The position numbers were made by a program, and so were the translations under genes. The notes beneath the pieces were generated by a model. It made no database searches and had not been told where the DNA came from. It saw only the letters and a program-made list of their open reading frames with translations. Of a DNA stretch of 64,000 nucleotides, positions 53,569 to 62,349 are shown piece after piece. The stretch is taken from NCBI RefSeq assembly GCF_023101345.1, contig NZ_CP095848.1:1053501-1117500 (forward strand), in the 5' to 3' direction. Source of the DNA: Hymenobacter sublimis (GTDB lineage: Bacteria > Bacteroidota > Bacteroidia > Cytophagales > Hymenobacteraceae). How positions within the stretch are numbered: the stretch's first letter is position 1; every line of letters begins with the position of its first letter.

Positions 53569-54996
53569 ATGTCGAATCTTTCTTCCCTCTATAAGTCCAT
53601 TGAGAAAATCATGTGGACCGATACCGGCCTCAACGGCGATGCGCAGCGTATCGAGCAGTTCGCCTGGATGCTGTTTTTTAAAATCTTCTCTGACAAGGAC
53701 AAGGAGCTGGAGGTCATGGACGACACCTACCAGTCGCCGATACCAGCCCAGTACCGCTGGGACGCCTGGGCTGGCAACGACGAGGGCATGACCGGCGACG
53801 AGCTGCTAGCCTTCATCGACCGGGAGCTGTTCCCGACCCTGCGCAACCTGAGCTTTACCTCAGGCAACCGCCGTGCCTTGATTGTGCGCGAGGTGTTTGA
53901 GGGCAACAACAACTACATGAAGAGCGGCACCAACCTGCGTAAGGTGCTCAACAAGCTCAACGAAATCGACTTCAACCGCGCCAAGGACCGCCACGCCTTC
54001 GGCGACATCTACGAAAGCATCCTCAAGGGCCTGCAAAGCGCGGGCAAGAGCGGCGAGTTCTACACGCCCCGGGCCGTGACGCAGTTTATCTGCGATACGC
54101 TGGCCCCCAAGCTGGGCGAAACCGTTCTGGACCCGGCCTGCGGCACCGGTGGCTTCCTGACGGCGGCCGTGGAAACCCTCAAGGCCCAGACCAAAACCGT
54201 GGCCGACCAGCAGGAGCTGCAAAAGGTGAAAGGCTGGGAGTACAAGCCCCTGCCGTTTTTGCTGGCTACTACCAACCTGATTCTGCACGACGTGGAGGTG
54301 CCCAACATCACCTTCCGCGACGTGCTTGACCAGCCTCTGAGCGCCTATTCCCAGAAAGACCGCGTAGACGTGGTGCTGGCCAACCCGCCCTTCGGCGGCG
54401 TGGTAGCCAACGGCAATGAAACCAACTTTCCGGCCACCTTCCGCACCAAGGAATCGGCCGACCTGTTTCTGGTGCTCATCATGCACCTACTCAAAGACGG
54501 TGGCCGGGCCGGTGTGGTGCTGCCCGACGGCTCGCTCACGGGCGAAGGCGTGAAGCAGCGGGTGCGCCAGAAGCTGCTCGAAGACTGCAACCTGCACACC
54601 ATCGTGCGCCTGCCTAACTCCGTGTTTCAGCCCTACGCCACAGTAGCTACCAACCTACTGTTCTTCACCAAGGGCACCCCCACCAAGGAAATCTGGTACT
54701 ACCAGCACCGCCTGCCCGAGGGCCAGAAAGCCTACTCCAAAACCAAGACCATCCGCCGTGAGGAATTCCAGCCCATTGAGGACTGGTGGCACAACCGCCA
54801 GGAAAGCGAAGTAGCCTGGCGCGTCCCAGTCCAGACGATTATTGACAATGGGTATGACTTGGACATCAAGAACCCAAGCGCACGACCGGATGAAATTGAA
54901 GAATCATCCATCAAGATTTTGGAGCGTATTGACGACGAGCAAAATCAAATCCATGCCATTGTCGCTCAGTTGAAAGAGCTTATTTACGAAGTATGA
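53569..54996 (+). CDS. hsdM: type I DNA methyltransferase M subunit
   Basis: 475 residues. The N-terminal HsdM_N helical domain (LSSLYKSIEKIMWTDTGLNG) precedes the Rossmann methylase, with the SAM motif DPACGTGGF (188-196) and the adenine N6 catalytic motif NPPF (272-275). It modifies host DNA together with HsdS. Length and motifs are normal. Its last bases overlap the hsdS start (ATGA), consistent with coupled synthesis of M and S. Confidence 0.97.
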   Translation: MSNLSSLYKSIEKIMWTDTGLNGDAQRIEQFAWMLFFKIFSDKDKELEVMDDTYQSPIPAQYRWDAWAGNDEGMTGDELLAFIDRELFPTLRNLSFTSGNRRALIVREVFEGNNNYMKSGTNLRKVLNKLNEIDFNRAKDRHAFGDIYESILKGLQSAGKSGEFYTPRAVTQFICDTLAPKLGETVLDPACGTGGFLTAAVETLKAQTKTVADQQELQKVKGWEYKPLPFLLATTNLILHDVEVPNITFRDVLDQPLSAYSQKDRVDVVLANPPFGGVVANGNETNFPATFRTKESADLFLVLIMHLLKDGGRAGVVLPDGSLTGEGVKQRVRQKLLEDCNLHTIVRLPNSVFQPYATVATNLLFFTKGTPTKEIWYYQHRLPEGQKAYSKTKTIRREEFQPIEDWWHNRQESEVAWRVPVQTIIDNGYDLDIKNPSARPDEIEESSIKILERIDDEQNQIHAIVAQLKELIYEV

Positions 54997-56357
54997 AGTA
55001 CCGGCTAGGAGATATTTGCACCATCGCAAAAGGGGCAACTGGCATCATGAAAGCCGTGCCGGGACCATATCCAATGGTAACGCTGGCTGAAGAGCGTAAG
55101 CAGCATAATGAATACCAGTTCGATGCGGCAGCGGTAATTGTACCACTCATTTCAAGTACTGGTCATGGTCATGCCAGCATCAAGCGAATTCATTATCAAG
55201 AGGGAAAGTTTGCACTAGGTACTATTCTGTGCGCGGTGATTCCGAAAGATGAATCACTGCTCAATCCTCGTTATCTATTCGTGTATTTGCAGCAGTTCAA
55301 GGACTCTGTGTTAGTGCCGCTAATGAAAGGGGCTGCTAATGTGAGCTTACCTCTAAATAAGCTGGCAGCTTTGGAAATCGAAGTGCCTGCATTGGCAAAA
55401 CAGCAGGAGGTAATTGAGTTAGCAGAAGTACTAACGGGCCATAAAGATGATTTGGAAGTCTTACTTGATGCTCAGGAGGCCGACACTGTAAAACTCCGTC
55501 AAGCCCTGCTCCGCGAGGCCATGCAGGGCCAGCTGCTCCCCCAAGACCCCACCGACGAACCCGCCGCCGTGCTGCTGAAGAAGCTGCAAGCGGCCAAAGC
55601 AGCTTCGGGGAAAGCTGGTAAGGGTAAGGCTGGGGCGTTGTTTGCGGAAGAAGCGCAGGCGGTGGAAGGGCCTTACGCTTTGCCTGAAAAATGGACGTGG
55701 TGCAAGCTCGGGGAACTCGTTGAGCGTTCAGATTCTGGTTGGAGTCCAGCCTGCGCCAACTATCCAGCAGCCGAAGGAGTGTGGGGAGTACTTAGGACTA
55801 CTTCTGTTCAAAAGCTCCAATTTCTAGCGGAAGAGAACAAACAACTGCCTGCAGCTTTAACGCCTAGACCTCAATATGAAGTACAGGCTGGCGATATTCT
55901 GATAACTAGAGCAGGTCCCAAAAACCGTGTGGGTGTATGCTGTGTGGTGGATGAGGTGCGTCCAAAACTCATGATTTCGGATAAACTTATTCGGCTTCAT
56001 CTGCATGAGAAACAGGCTTACCCTAAATTCATTGCACTAGCGCTAAATATTGGTGTTTCAGCTCAGTTTTTAGAAGATGTTAAAACTGGCATGGCTGATA
56101 GCCAAGTCAATATTTCTCAGGATAATCTGCGTGCAACTATTATCCCCCTGCCCCCCCTAACCGAGCAGCACCGCATTGTGGCGAAGCTGGAGCAGCTCTT
56201 GCAGCACTGCGACGCGCTGGAGCAGCGGATACGGGAGAGCCGTCGCCTGGCTGAGCAGCTGCTACAAACGGCCCTGCGCGAGGCTCTATCAGCACCGGAG
56301 GCAGTGAATGACCTTGCTCTCACTGCTAAGCTTGGCCATCAGTTGACATTGCTATAA
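54993..56357 (+). CDS. hsdS: type I specificity S subunit
   Basis: 454 residues with two target-recognition domains, at about 1-150 (MKYRLGDICTIAKGATGIMK) and 235-385 (WTWCKLGELVERSDSGWSPA). Each is followed by a helical conserved region: LRQALLREAMQGQLLPQDP, and LTEQHRIVAKLEQLLQHCDA with LEQRIRESRRLAEQLLQTAL. The recognition domains look AT-richer than the conserved helices, a sign of domain exchange. It starts within the hsdM stop. The DNA sequence recognised cannot be read. Confidence 0.95.
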   Translation: MKYRLGDICTIAKGATGIMKAVPGPYPMVTLAEERKQHNEYQFDAAAVIVPLISSTGHGHASIKRIHYQEGKFALGTILCAVIPKDESLLNPRYLFVYLQQFKDSVLVPLMKGAANVSLPLNKLAALEIEVPALAKQQEVIELAEVLTGHKDDLEVLLDAQEADTVKLRQALLREAMQGQLLPQDPTDEPAAVLLKKLQAAKAASGKAGKGKAGALFAEEAQAVEGPYALPEKWTWCKLGELVERSDSGWSPACANYPAAEGVWGVLRTTSVQKLQFLAEENKQLPAALTPRPQYEVQAGDILITRAGPKNRVGVCCVVDEVRPKLMISDKLIRLHLHEKQAYPKFIALALNIGVSAQFLEDVKTGMADSQVNISQDNLRATIIPLPPLTEQHRIVAKLEQLLQHCDALEQRIRESRRLAEQLLQTALREALSAPEAVNDLALTAKLGHQLTLL

Positions 56358-56404
56358 AGAGGCAGCCTAGATAGTTCCCAATCAATCATTAAATAATTAA
56401 CGCA

Positions 56405-57475
56405 ATGGCTAGAGGCTTATTTGGGGGAATGACTGACTACAGACATCAATCCTTCCCCGATCTTATCGAAGATTTAAATAAGACCCAGGAATTTTTAAAA
56501 GGCGAAGTAGCTGCCATACAGGCTAGGATCGACACACTCCAGAAAAATGGTTACTGGAATAGACGCGTCCCTACGGATTTTAAAAGTATAGTCGGCTATT
56601 CTATAAAGCACTACCAGACTGCTGGTTTGGAATTAAGTGAAATAGCTGCCGAAGCTCAGCTTTTGGTTGAACAGCATCATTGCAGGAGGCTCACCGAAAT
56701 TAGCAATGTTGCCGACGAAATAAACCGCCGGATAGGGAAGTATTGGGCCAATGATTATAGGGGTCAGGATTATGGCAACGAGGATTTCAAGTTGGTGGAA
56801 AGAATCTATGAGGATACCAGAGATACTTCCGTCAATTTACTAGACCTGTCCAATGCGTCAACCCGATTACAGCATTTTGTTGGTCGCAAGGCAACGCACA
56901 AGTCTGTGAACAAAACCAAGGTATTATTCTTGGCAGCTTCTCCCTCTGATGAAGACCAACTTAGAGTAGGTGCTGAGTCTCGTAAAATCGAGGATGCATT
57001 ACTAGCTTCCAGTTTTAGAGATCTTTTCGAGCTACGTACGAAACACGCAGTAACGCTATCTACCCTGACCCAAGCCATGCTTGACTTTAGGCCGGATATT
57101 GTTCATTTCTCCGGTCACGGCAGTGAAGGTGGAATTGTGTTGGAAGATGAACAGGGAAACAGTGTATTATTTCCGGCAGGCGGACTTAAAAAATTATTCT
57201 CTCTCTTCAAAGAAGATGTGAAGTGTGTCCTGCTAAATGCCTGCTATTCCGAAACACAGGCAACAGCTATTTCTACCGATGGAATTCATGTAATAGGAAT
57301 GAATGACAGTGTTAATGATGATGCAGCAATCAGTTTTGCTGTGGGTTTCTATCAGGCATTAGGTGCTGGGCGGCCCGTAGATTTTGCATTTGAGATGGGC
57401 ATGGTTCAGATAGCTCCATTTACAGATAATGCTGATACGCCAACTTTGTGGAAGGACGGAGTTGAAGTAAAATAA
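56405..57475 (+). CDS. CHAT-domain caspase-like protease
   Basis: 356 residues. The N-terminal half (1-165) is a helical and coiled region. The C-terminal CHAT domain has TKVLFLAASPSDEDQLRVGA, the catalytic histidine in DIVHFSGHGSEGGIVLED (H238) and the cysteine in VKCVLLNACYSETQA (C280), with IGMNDSVNDDAAISFAVGFY. CHAT proteases act as triggered effectors in several bacterial immune systems. It is 47 bases after hsdS and four before the next nuclease gene. Its AT-rich composition differs from hsdR and hsdM. The target is unknown. Confidence 0.88.
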   Translation: MARGLFGGMTDYRHQSFPDLIEDLNKTQEFLKGEVAAIQARIDTLQKNGYWNRRVPTDFKSIVGYSIKHYQTAGLELSEIAAEAQLLVEQHHCRRLTEISNVADEINRRIGKYWANDYRGQDYGNEDFKLVERIYEDTRDTSVNLLDLSNASTRLQHFVGRKATHKSVNKTKVLFLAASPSDEDQLRVGAESRKIEDALLASSFRDLFELRTKHAVTLSTLTQAMLDFRPDIVHFSGHGSEGGIVLEDEQGNSVLFPAGGLKKLFSLFKEDVKCVLLNACYSETQATAISTDGIHVIGMNDSVNDDAAISFAVGFYQALGAGRPVDFAFEMGMVQIAPFTDNADTPTLWKDGVEVK

Positions 57476-57479
57476 AGCT

Positions 57480-58517
57480 ATGACACTCTTTGAGCGATTA
57501 TACCGCTACCGCGAAAAGGAGGGCAAGCACGAGCGCGAAAACTACCTTACGGAATTGCTGGCTGCCGTTCTGGAGAGAAACCCCGCCTTATGTCTTCGCC
57601 TCTGTGAGTACGCTGGGCTATCGGTCCCGGCCAATACCAAGTTCAGCATCCGGACACAAGTAAGTTATGTTGAAGGGCAGCCTGATATTGTGTTGGAATC
57701 TGCTGCCAATGGTGTCTTTCTGCTTATCGAGTGCAAGCTGGAGGCCGGGGAAGGCCACGAGCAGCTAAAGCGCTATCAGCGCATCTTGGTAAGCTCTAGC
57801 GCGCAGCACAAACGAATCATTTTCCTTACCAAGTACTTCGAGTCCCCCAATGATACGTCCGTCAGCTGCCTGCGCTGGTATCAGCTATTCAGCTTCCTGG
57901 CCCCCCTTCCCGCCGGTGACTTGCTAACCGCATTTACCCAGTACCTTACCCTTCATCAGCTACACAAGCCCATGAATTTCCTGCCCGCCGACCTCGTTGC
58001 CCTGGAGCAAATCCAGTCCACTATTGCCAAAATGGACGAGGTGCTGAGCCCACTGGAATGGCTGTTTCGTGAGTACCTGGGTGGGACCGGACAATATACC
58101 AAAACCCGCACTGCTAAGCTGGCAGAAGGGTGGTATGGCTATTGGCGCTACATCGGCTCCTCCCGGTTTAGTGCCGGCTTCCAGTTTGCTGCCGGCGAAA
58201 TGCCGTGGTGTTTTATTGAGGTAGAAAGCTGGAACTGCGCCGCTGAGCCTACCGCCACCGGCCCCAATGCCAACAAGGTTCAGCAAGCCCTACGCGAAAG
58301 CTGGGGCATATCGGCTGAAAAGCTTACCTACCTATCGATAACCAAAGCCGTAACTTCCTTTACCTCCAACGAAGATGATGGGGTAGTTGCCATGCGGGAA
58401 TGGTTCAAGACCCACTTCGAGCAAATGAATGCCGTATTGAAACAGCATGAATACTTCTGGAAAGGCGTACCCGAAGCAGTAATACCACTGGAGGGTGATC
58501 CAGCGCTTCTGCAATAA
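57480..58517 (+). CDS. PD-(D/E)XK nuclease-like protein
   Basis: 345 residues. HERENYLTELLAAVLERNP opens the fold with an acidic helix. VEGQPDIVLESAANGVFLLI gives D69, ECK gives E84 and K86, and EQLKRYQRILVSS carries the Gln/Lys helix. This is the pattern of PD-(D/E)XK nucleases of the type seen in defence gene sets. The C-terminal half (YGYWRYIGSSRFSAGFQFA, CFIEVESWNC) is not recognised. It is four bases downstream of the CHAT gene, so the two probably act together as protease and nuclease effector. Confidence 0.85.
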   Translation: MTLFERLYRYREKEGKHERENYLTELLAAVLERNPALCLRLCEYAGLSVPANTKFSIRTQVSYVEGQPDIVLESAANGVFLLIECKLEAGEGHEQLKRYQRILVSSSAQHKRIIFLTKYFESPNDTSVSCLRWYQLFSFLAPLPAGDLLTAFTQYLTLHQLHKPMNFLPADLVALEQIQSTIAKMDEVLSPLEWLFREYLGGTGQYTKTRTAKLAEGWYGYWRYIGSSRFSAGFQFAAGEMPWCFIEVESWNCAAEPTATGPNANKVQQALRESWGISAEKLTYLSITKAVTSFTSNEDDGVVAMREWFKTHFEQMNAVLKQHEYFWKGVPEAVIPLEGDPALLQ

Positions 58518-58606
58518 GCAAATCCTCTGACTCTGCTACCAAGTCAAATGGTCTGCACATATGAGTAAAGCTCTTCTGCTGTCCGTAAACCCCGTAGTTT
58601 CGCCCT

Positions 58607-59710
58607 ATGCTAAAACGCCTCCACGTCCGCAACTTCACCGTCTTCGCCGATGCCGAATTCAATTTCAGCTCGGGACTGAATGTCATTGTGGGGACTAACG
58701 GTACAGGCAAGAGCCATGTGTTGAAGCTGGGGTACGCGGTGGAGGCAGCTTCAGCCTTAATGAGTACAATTAGAGAGAAGGGTATGGAAGGAAGCGTGGG
58801 AAATTTCACGTGGGATTTCACCCTTACACATTATTTAGCGGATGTCTTCAGAACGGACAATAAATTAAAAAGCTTAGTGCGCCGAGAGTCTACTCAAGCT
58901 GATTCTAGTGTGAAGCTTGAGATGTCAGCAGGTGTTCACGATATAATTGAATTTAAATTTCCATTTCAAGCAGCTTCGGAATACGTAGACGTTGAGCTAA
59001 TTCATGTTACTCCGCCAGAGAGCATAACGCTTGCTCCTGTGTTCTTGCCGGCTAAAGAAGTGTTATCATTGTTTCCTGGTTTAGGTAGCCTATATAAAAG
59101 GTATGAGTTACCTATTGATCGGGCTTTTGCAGATCTAGTAGATCAACTAAATGTGCCTTTGCTAAGGAATCCTGAGGCAGGTGTAGCAGCAGTTATAAAC
59201 GCTCTTGAGCGTGTAATGAAGGGTAGAATTAAAGTAGAAAATGGACGATTTTATTTATATCCTGATAAGGGTGAGCGATTTGAAATAGATTTGGTAGCTG
59301 AGGGGGTAAGAAAGCTAGCTGCACTTGCTTATTTATTAGGCAATGGTAGTTTATCGGCAGGCGTTACTCTTTATTGGGATGAGCCAGAAGCTAATCTTAA
59401 CGCTGCTCTAATACGGGAAGTAGCTCGCCTGCTGACGCTGCTAGCAGATCAGGGCTTCCAAATTATTATCGCTACCCACAGTCTATTCCTGCTCAAGGAA
59501 CTGCACATCCTTAGCCACCGTGCCCAGGCTAAGCCGGTACGCTACTTCGGCCTGTTCGTCGGCCCCAAGGGCGAGACCCAGGTTGAAGCCACCGACGACT
59601 TCGAGTTGCTCCAGCACATCACCGCCCTGGATGCCGAGCTGACCCAGACCTTCGACTACGAGGAAACATTAGACCAGGCCAACGACGATGCCGACAATAC
59701 AAGAGGGTAA
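58607..59710 (+). CDS. AAA/ABC-type ATPase (OLD-like)
   Basis: 367 residues. Walker A is GTNGTGKS (29-36), the Walker B segment is TLYWDEPEANLN (D258, E259), and the switch histidine is in IIIATHS (H291). The arrangement of the two halves around a variable middle is that of SMC/ABC-type AAA_15/AAA_21 ATPases used in OLD, PARIS and similar defence systems. The middle of the gene (about 58,740-59,420) is AT-richer than its ends. Its stop overlaps the next nuclease gene by 23 bases, forming an ATPase-nuclease pair. Confidence 0.9.
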   Translation: MLKRLHVRNFTVFADAEFNFSSGLNVIVGTNGTGKSHVLKLGYAVEAASALMSTIREKGMEGSVGNFTWDFTLTHYLADVFRTDNKLKSLVRRESTQADSSVKLEMSAGVHDIIEFKFPFQAASEYVDVELIHVTPPESITLAPVFLPAKEVLSLFPGLGSLYKRYELPIDRAFADLVDQLNVPLLRNPEAGVAAVINALERVMKGRIKVENGRFYLYPDKGERFEIDLVAEGVRKLAALAYLLGNGSLSAGVTLYWDEPEANLNAALIREVARLLTLLADQGFQIIIATHSLFLLKELHILSHRAQAKPVRYFGLFVGPKGETQVEATDDFELLQHITALDAELTQTFDYEETLDQANDDADNTRG

Positions 59711-60269
59711 TCTGATTTTCGATTTCCCCGCGGCTGATTCCTGGTTTGCCTTCAAGTACGACGAAGACACGCCGCCCGGCTACTACCGACAGCGCATCGA
59801 CCGGATCGACGGCCTGAAAGGTGTAGACATCATCGCCGGCCAGCGCCCCGCTTTCGATACCCTCACTCTAATTGAAATCAAGGACTTCCGACTGGACTCC
59901 AAAGGGCTCAAGGAGAAAGTAGAATCCGGCGAAATCCCCCTGGAGATTCTCCAAAAGGCCCTCAACACTTGTAGCGCTCTTTACCTAGGGGCTCGCGCCC
60001 ACGACGCGCTGCTGGATGCTGGCCTGAGGGCTGCTGTTCTCAGGCCTTGTAGCGAAATCAGGCTAGTCTTTTTCCTACAGGAAGCTCCACTACCGTATTC
60101 TCCTATCATCAGCGACCGGCTCAAGAAAGAGCACAACCACCGTGTCAAGCGCCAACTTATGGAGAAGAAGATGCGGGAGAAGCTCAAGCCCCTCGGCATC
60201 GACTGCCGCCTGGCCGAGCTAGGCCAACTGCCCCGCGGCTGCGGCTGGACGGTTACAGAAGCGTCATAA
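59688..60269 (+). CDS. small PD-(D/E)XK nuclease partner of the ATPase
   Basis: 193 residues. RIDRIDGLKGVDIIAGQRPA and then TLTLIEIKDFRLDSKGLKEK give D47, E63 and K65 in the E-x-K order. The C-terminus is basic and helical (RLKKEHNHRVKRQLMEKKMR). It overlaps the ATPase gene by 23 bases. By analogy with ATPase-nuclease pairs such as OLD/Gabija-like systems, the ATPase would control this nuclease; the exact family is not recognised. Confidence 0.78.
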   Translation: MPTIQEGNLIFDFPAADSWFAFKYDEDTPPGYYRQRIDRIDGLKGVDIIAGQRPAFDTLTLIEIKDFRLDSKGLKEKVESGEIPLEILQKALNTCSALYLGARAHDALLDAGLRAAVLRPCSEIRLVFFLQEAPLPYSPIISDRLKKEHNHRVKRQLMEKKMREKLKPLGIDCRLAELGQLPRGCGWTVTEAS

Positions 60270-61266
60270 TCTTATCAGTTACAAAAATCGGTAAACCAGA
60301 TCAAGCTTACGCCGCGAAACTCAAATACAACCACCATATGCAAGGCAGTATTCTAATCGGTTCAGCTTACAGATATACATGGTGCCGCCTTTACGCAAGC
60401 TTGCTAGCAACCTGTCTAGTTTGAAGGTTTCTTCCTGAAAAATTGTCTCACACTCTGCTCTAGTTAGGGTATCTAGTTGCTAGCCAAAATTTTAATGGGC
60501 GAATTGAGACGTGGGCATAGCTAATATTCGGCAGCAAAGTACAAGTTTCTTATCCTACAAGCACCCTTCACTGTACTCTGCTACCTGAACAAGTTTACTG
60601 AACCCATTTTGCCAGTTCCGTGAGTTATCTGCTCTTATCATTCACTACCTGACTTGTACAAGAAAACGAGTAGATTTTAGGACAAGACGGGGGTGGTAAA
60701 GTAGTAGGCGATGCTTATTTGGAAGTATGTTCCAAAAGACGTTCGTATAGGTGAATGCAGCAACACGGCCCTGTGCAAAAATGGCAACCCAAGTATTAAT
60801 ACACGGCTTGTCGCTACCAAGCAGTGATCGAAAACACTGCTTGGTAGCGACAAGCCGTGCAATACGCTCAGGTGGAAAACTCCTTCTCGAGCGGGTTTCG
60901 CAATTGGCCATTGAGCGCCTGACCATTGTCAAACTGGCAAAAAAGGGCGGCTCATGCCGCAGCTATGGTCCAAATCAGGTCGGCCGCGGGTACTCGAACT
61001 GGATGAAACGTGTACTAACGTCGGCAGTAAAAAGCGCAAAGTCTGGCTCTGACTAGCGGTGAAACGCCACATAAGGGACTTCACCTGGATCTAAAGACAG
61101 CGGCTAAACCACAGCATCGTTGAGGCTTCAGCTGCATCTTGCGCCAGAAATGTGCCGTGTTCGTGTGCAAAATATTTTCCTTCAGTCGCTTATTGGCTAT
61201 GCATCACATGGACATTCAATTCGTCATTAAAGAGTATAATCAACTGTTAATTACTGTAGCTTAGTA
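60270..61266. other. gene-free region of about 1 kb with a long palindrome
   Basis: No intact gene. Open frames at 60751-61056 and 60645-60932 run through the palindrome and look like chance or decayed transposon sequence (QLAIERLTIVKLAKKGGSCR). The last part before 61267 is AT-rich. Confidence 0.5.
60802..60859. repeat. perfect 25-bp inverted repeat, 8-base loop
   Basis: CACGGCTTGTCGCTACCAAG-CAGTG (60802-60826) and its exact complement at 60835-60859 flank ATCGAAAA. No T-tract. The stem is longer than most terminators; it may be the end-to-end junction of a repeat or a transposon end pair. Confidence 0.8.
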
Positions 61267-61661
61267 TTATCTCCAATCCCAATCTGGATTATCTTTTATT
61301 TTTTGCATAATTTGACCACATTCAAGCACTTCTTCATTAAACACGGCTAAATTTTTTTGTTATTTCTACAAAGATTAGTAAGTATAATTTTGGCATTATT
61401 GAGGGTTTGAAAATGAATTTCAATAAATGAATCGTAATGTTCTATAATTTCTAAATTTTCTGATTCAAACCACTATGATATACTATCATTTTGTTTAATA
61501 TTTTCATGAAATCTAATCCATATAACCCCATCATAATTAGACAAGATATAACGTCCTGATTCATAATGATCCTTATCAATACAATCAGAACTATACCCCA
61601 AATCTGAACTTAGTTGTTCAATATTAATGGGATCTTTAAAAGCCAACAAGAAGTTTTGCAT
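61267..61661 (-). pseudogene. broken immunity-type gene
   Basis: Starts MQNFLLAFKDPINIEQLSSD and continues GRYILSNYDGVIWIRFHENI to a stop at 61473. Downstream the reading goes on as WFESENLEIIEHYDSFIEIH and FQTLNNAKIILTNLCRNN. After a frame change it reads NEEVLECGQIMQKIKDNPDW before a natural stop at 61267. One nonsense codon and one indel inactivate a protein of about 130 residues. It lies 11 bases after the toxin fragment, where its immunity gene is expected. Confidence 0.6.
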
Positions 61662-61672
61662 AAGTTTAATAA

Positions 61673-62007
61673 TTAAGGGTTTAATACATCAATAAGTAAT
61701 TGTTTGTCTTTTGTAACAAGAAGTTCTCTACTTTGAGCGCTTTTTACAACAGAAGGTTTTAATTTGGGTCCATATCCTATAACCGGCTTACTAGTGGTTT
61801 GTTCTGTTCTTAAAATTTGATCTACTAAGCCATTCCCTACTGATTTAACCTGTATTACAGCATTACTCGTTTCTATATCATAATCAGTTGCTATTTGACC
61901 ATTAGGTCGATACACACTTCTGTTAACACTGATGACATGACCCGGGTAGGCTGCCTCAATTTCATTAGCCAATTCAGCTACATATGGGTCGTTAGAAGTG
62001 AACGCTC
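61673..62007 (-). pseudogene. orphan C-terminal nuclease toxin fragment
   Basis: From the IS border the frame reads TSNDPYVAELANEIEAAYPG, VNRSVYRPNGQIATDYDIET, SNAVIQVKSVGNGLVDQILR and VIGYGPKLKPSVVKSAQSRE, ending LLIDVLNP. This resembles the C-terminal nuclease tips of RHS and related polymorphic toxins (restriction-endonuclease-like, with D and QVK). The delivery part is missing; the IS3 copy at 62008 has taken the place of the upstream sequence. The first 18 codons of the longer frame come from the IS end. Confidence 0.7.
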
Positions 62008-62058
62008 TGAGGTGGTCGGGTAAAAACAGACAGTGGCAAGTCTTATCTTCCACTGCTC

Positions 62059-62349
62059 ATACCCAACAAAACACTTCCAAGCGGCTCGCCGCTGACCCGC
62101 AAGAAATATACGTCGGCCTTTAAAGCCGAATGCGTGCGCCAAGTGGCCGCTGGGGCCCGGCAAACCGATGTGGCCCGCCCTTAGGGTCTGTCGCCCGCCT
62201 TGCTCGGCCGCTGGCAACGTCAGGCTGTGCCGAGCAGCGCGGAGCGTGACGAGATTAAGCGCTTGCGCGCTGAGCTCAAACGCGTGGAACAGGAGCGCGA
62301 TATGTTAAAAAAAGTCGTGACCATCTTTGCACAACCGCCTCCGTCATGA
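62059..62349 (+). pseudogene. IS3 orfA with lost start and nonsense codon
   Basis: Reads IPNKTLPSGSPLTRKKYTSA, FKAECVRQVAAGARQTDVAR, P, TAG (62182-62184), GLSPALLGRWQRQAVPSSAE, RDEIKRLRAELKRVEQERDM, LKKVVTIFAQPPPS. Intact relatives would have Met where ATA stands at 62059 and a Leu where TAG stands. The helix-turn-helix part is therefore broken. Confidence 0.75.

Noticed and set aside
53860..54486. 208-residue minus-strand frame
   Set aside because: Antisense shadow of hsdM.
54993..56357. hsdS inversion system driven by the serine recombinase at 49262
   Set aside because: No second hsdS fragment and no inverted repeats around a switch were seen.
60751..61056. 101-residue frame across the long palindrome
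   Set aside because: Half of it is palindrome translation and no family is recognisable.
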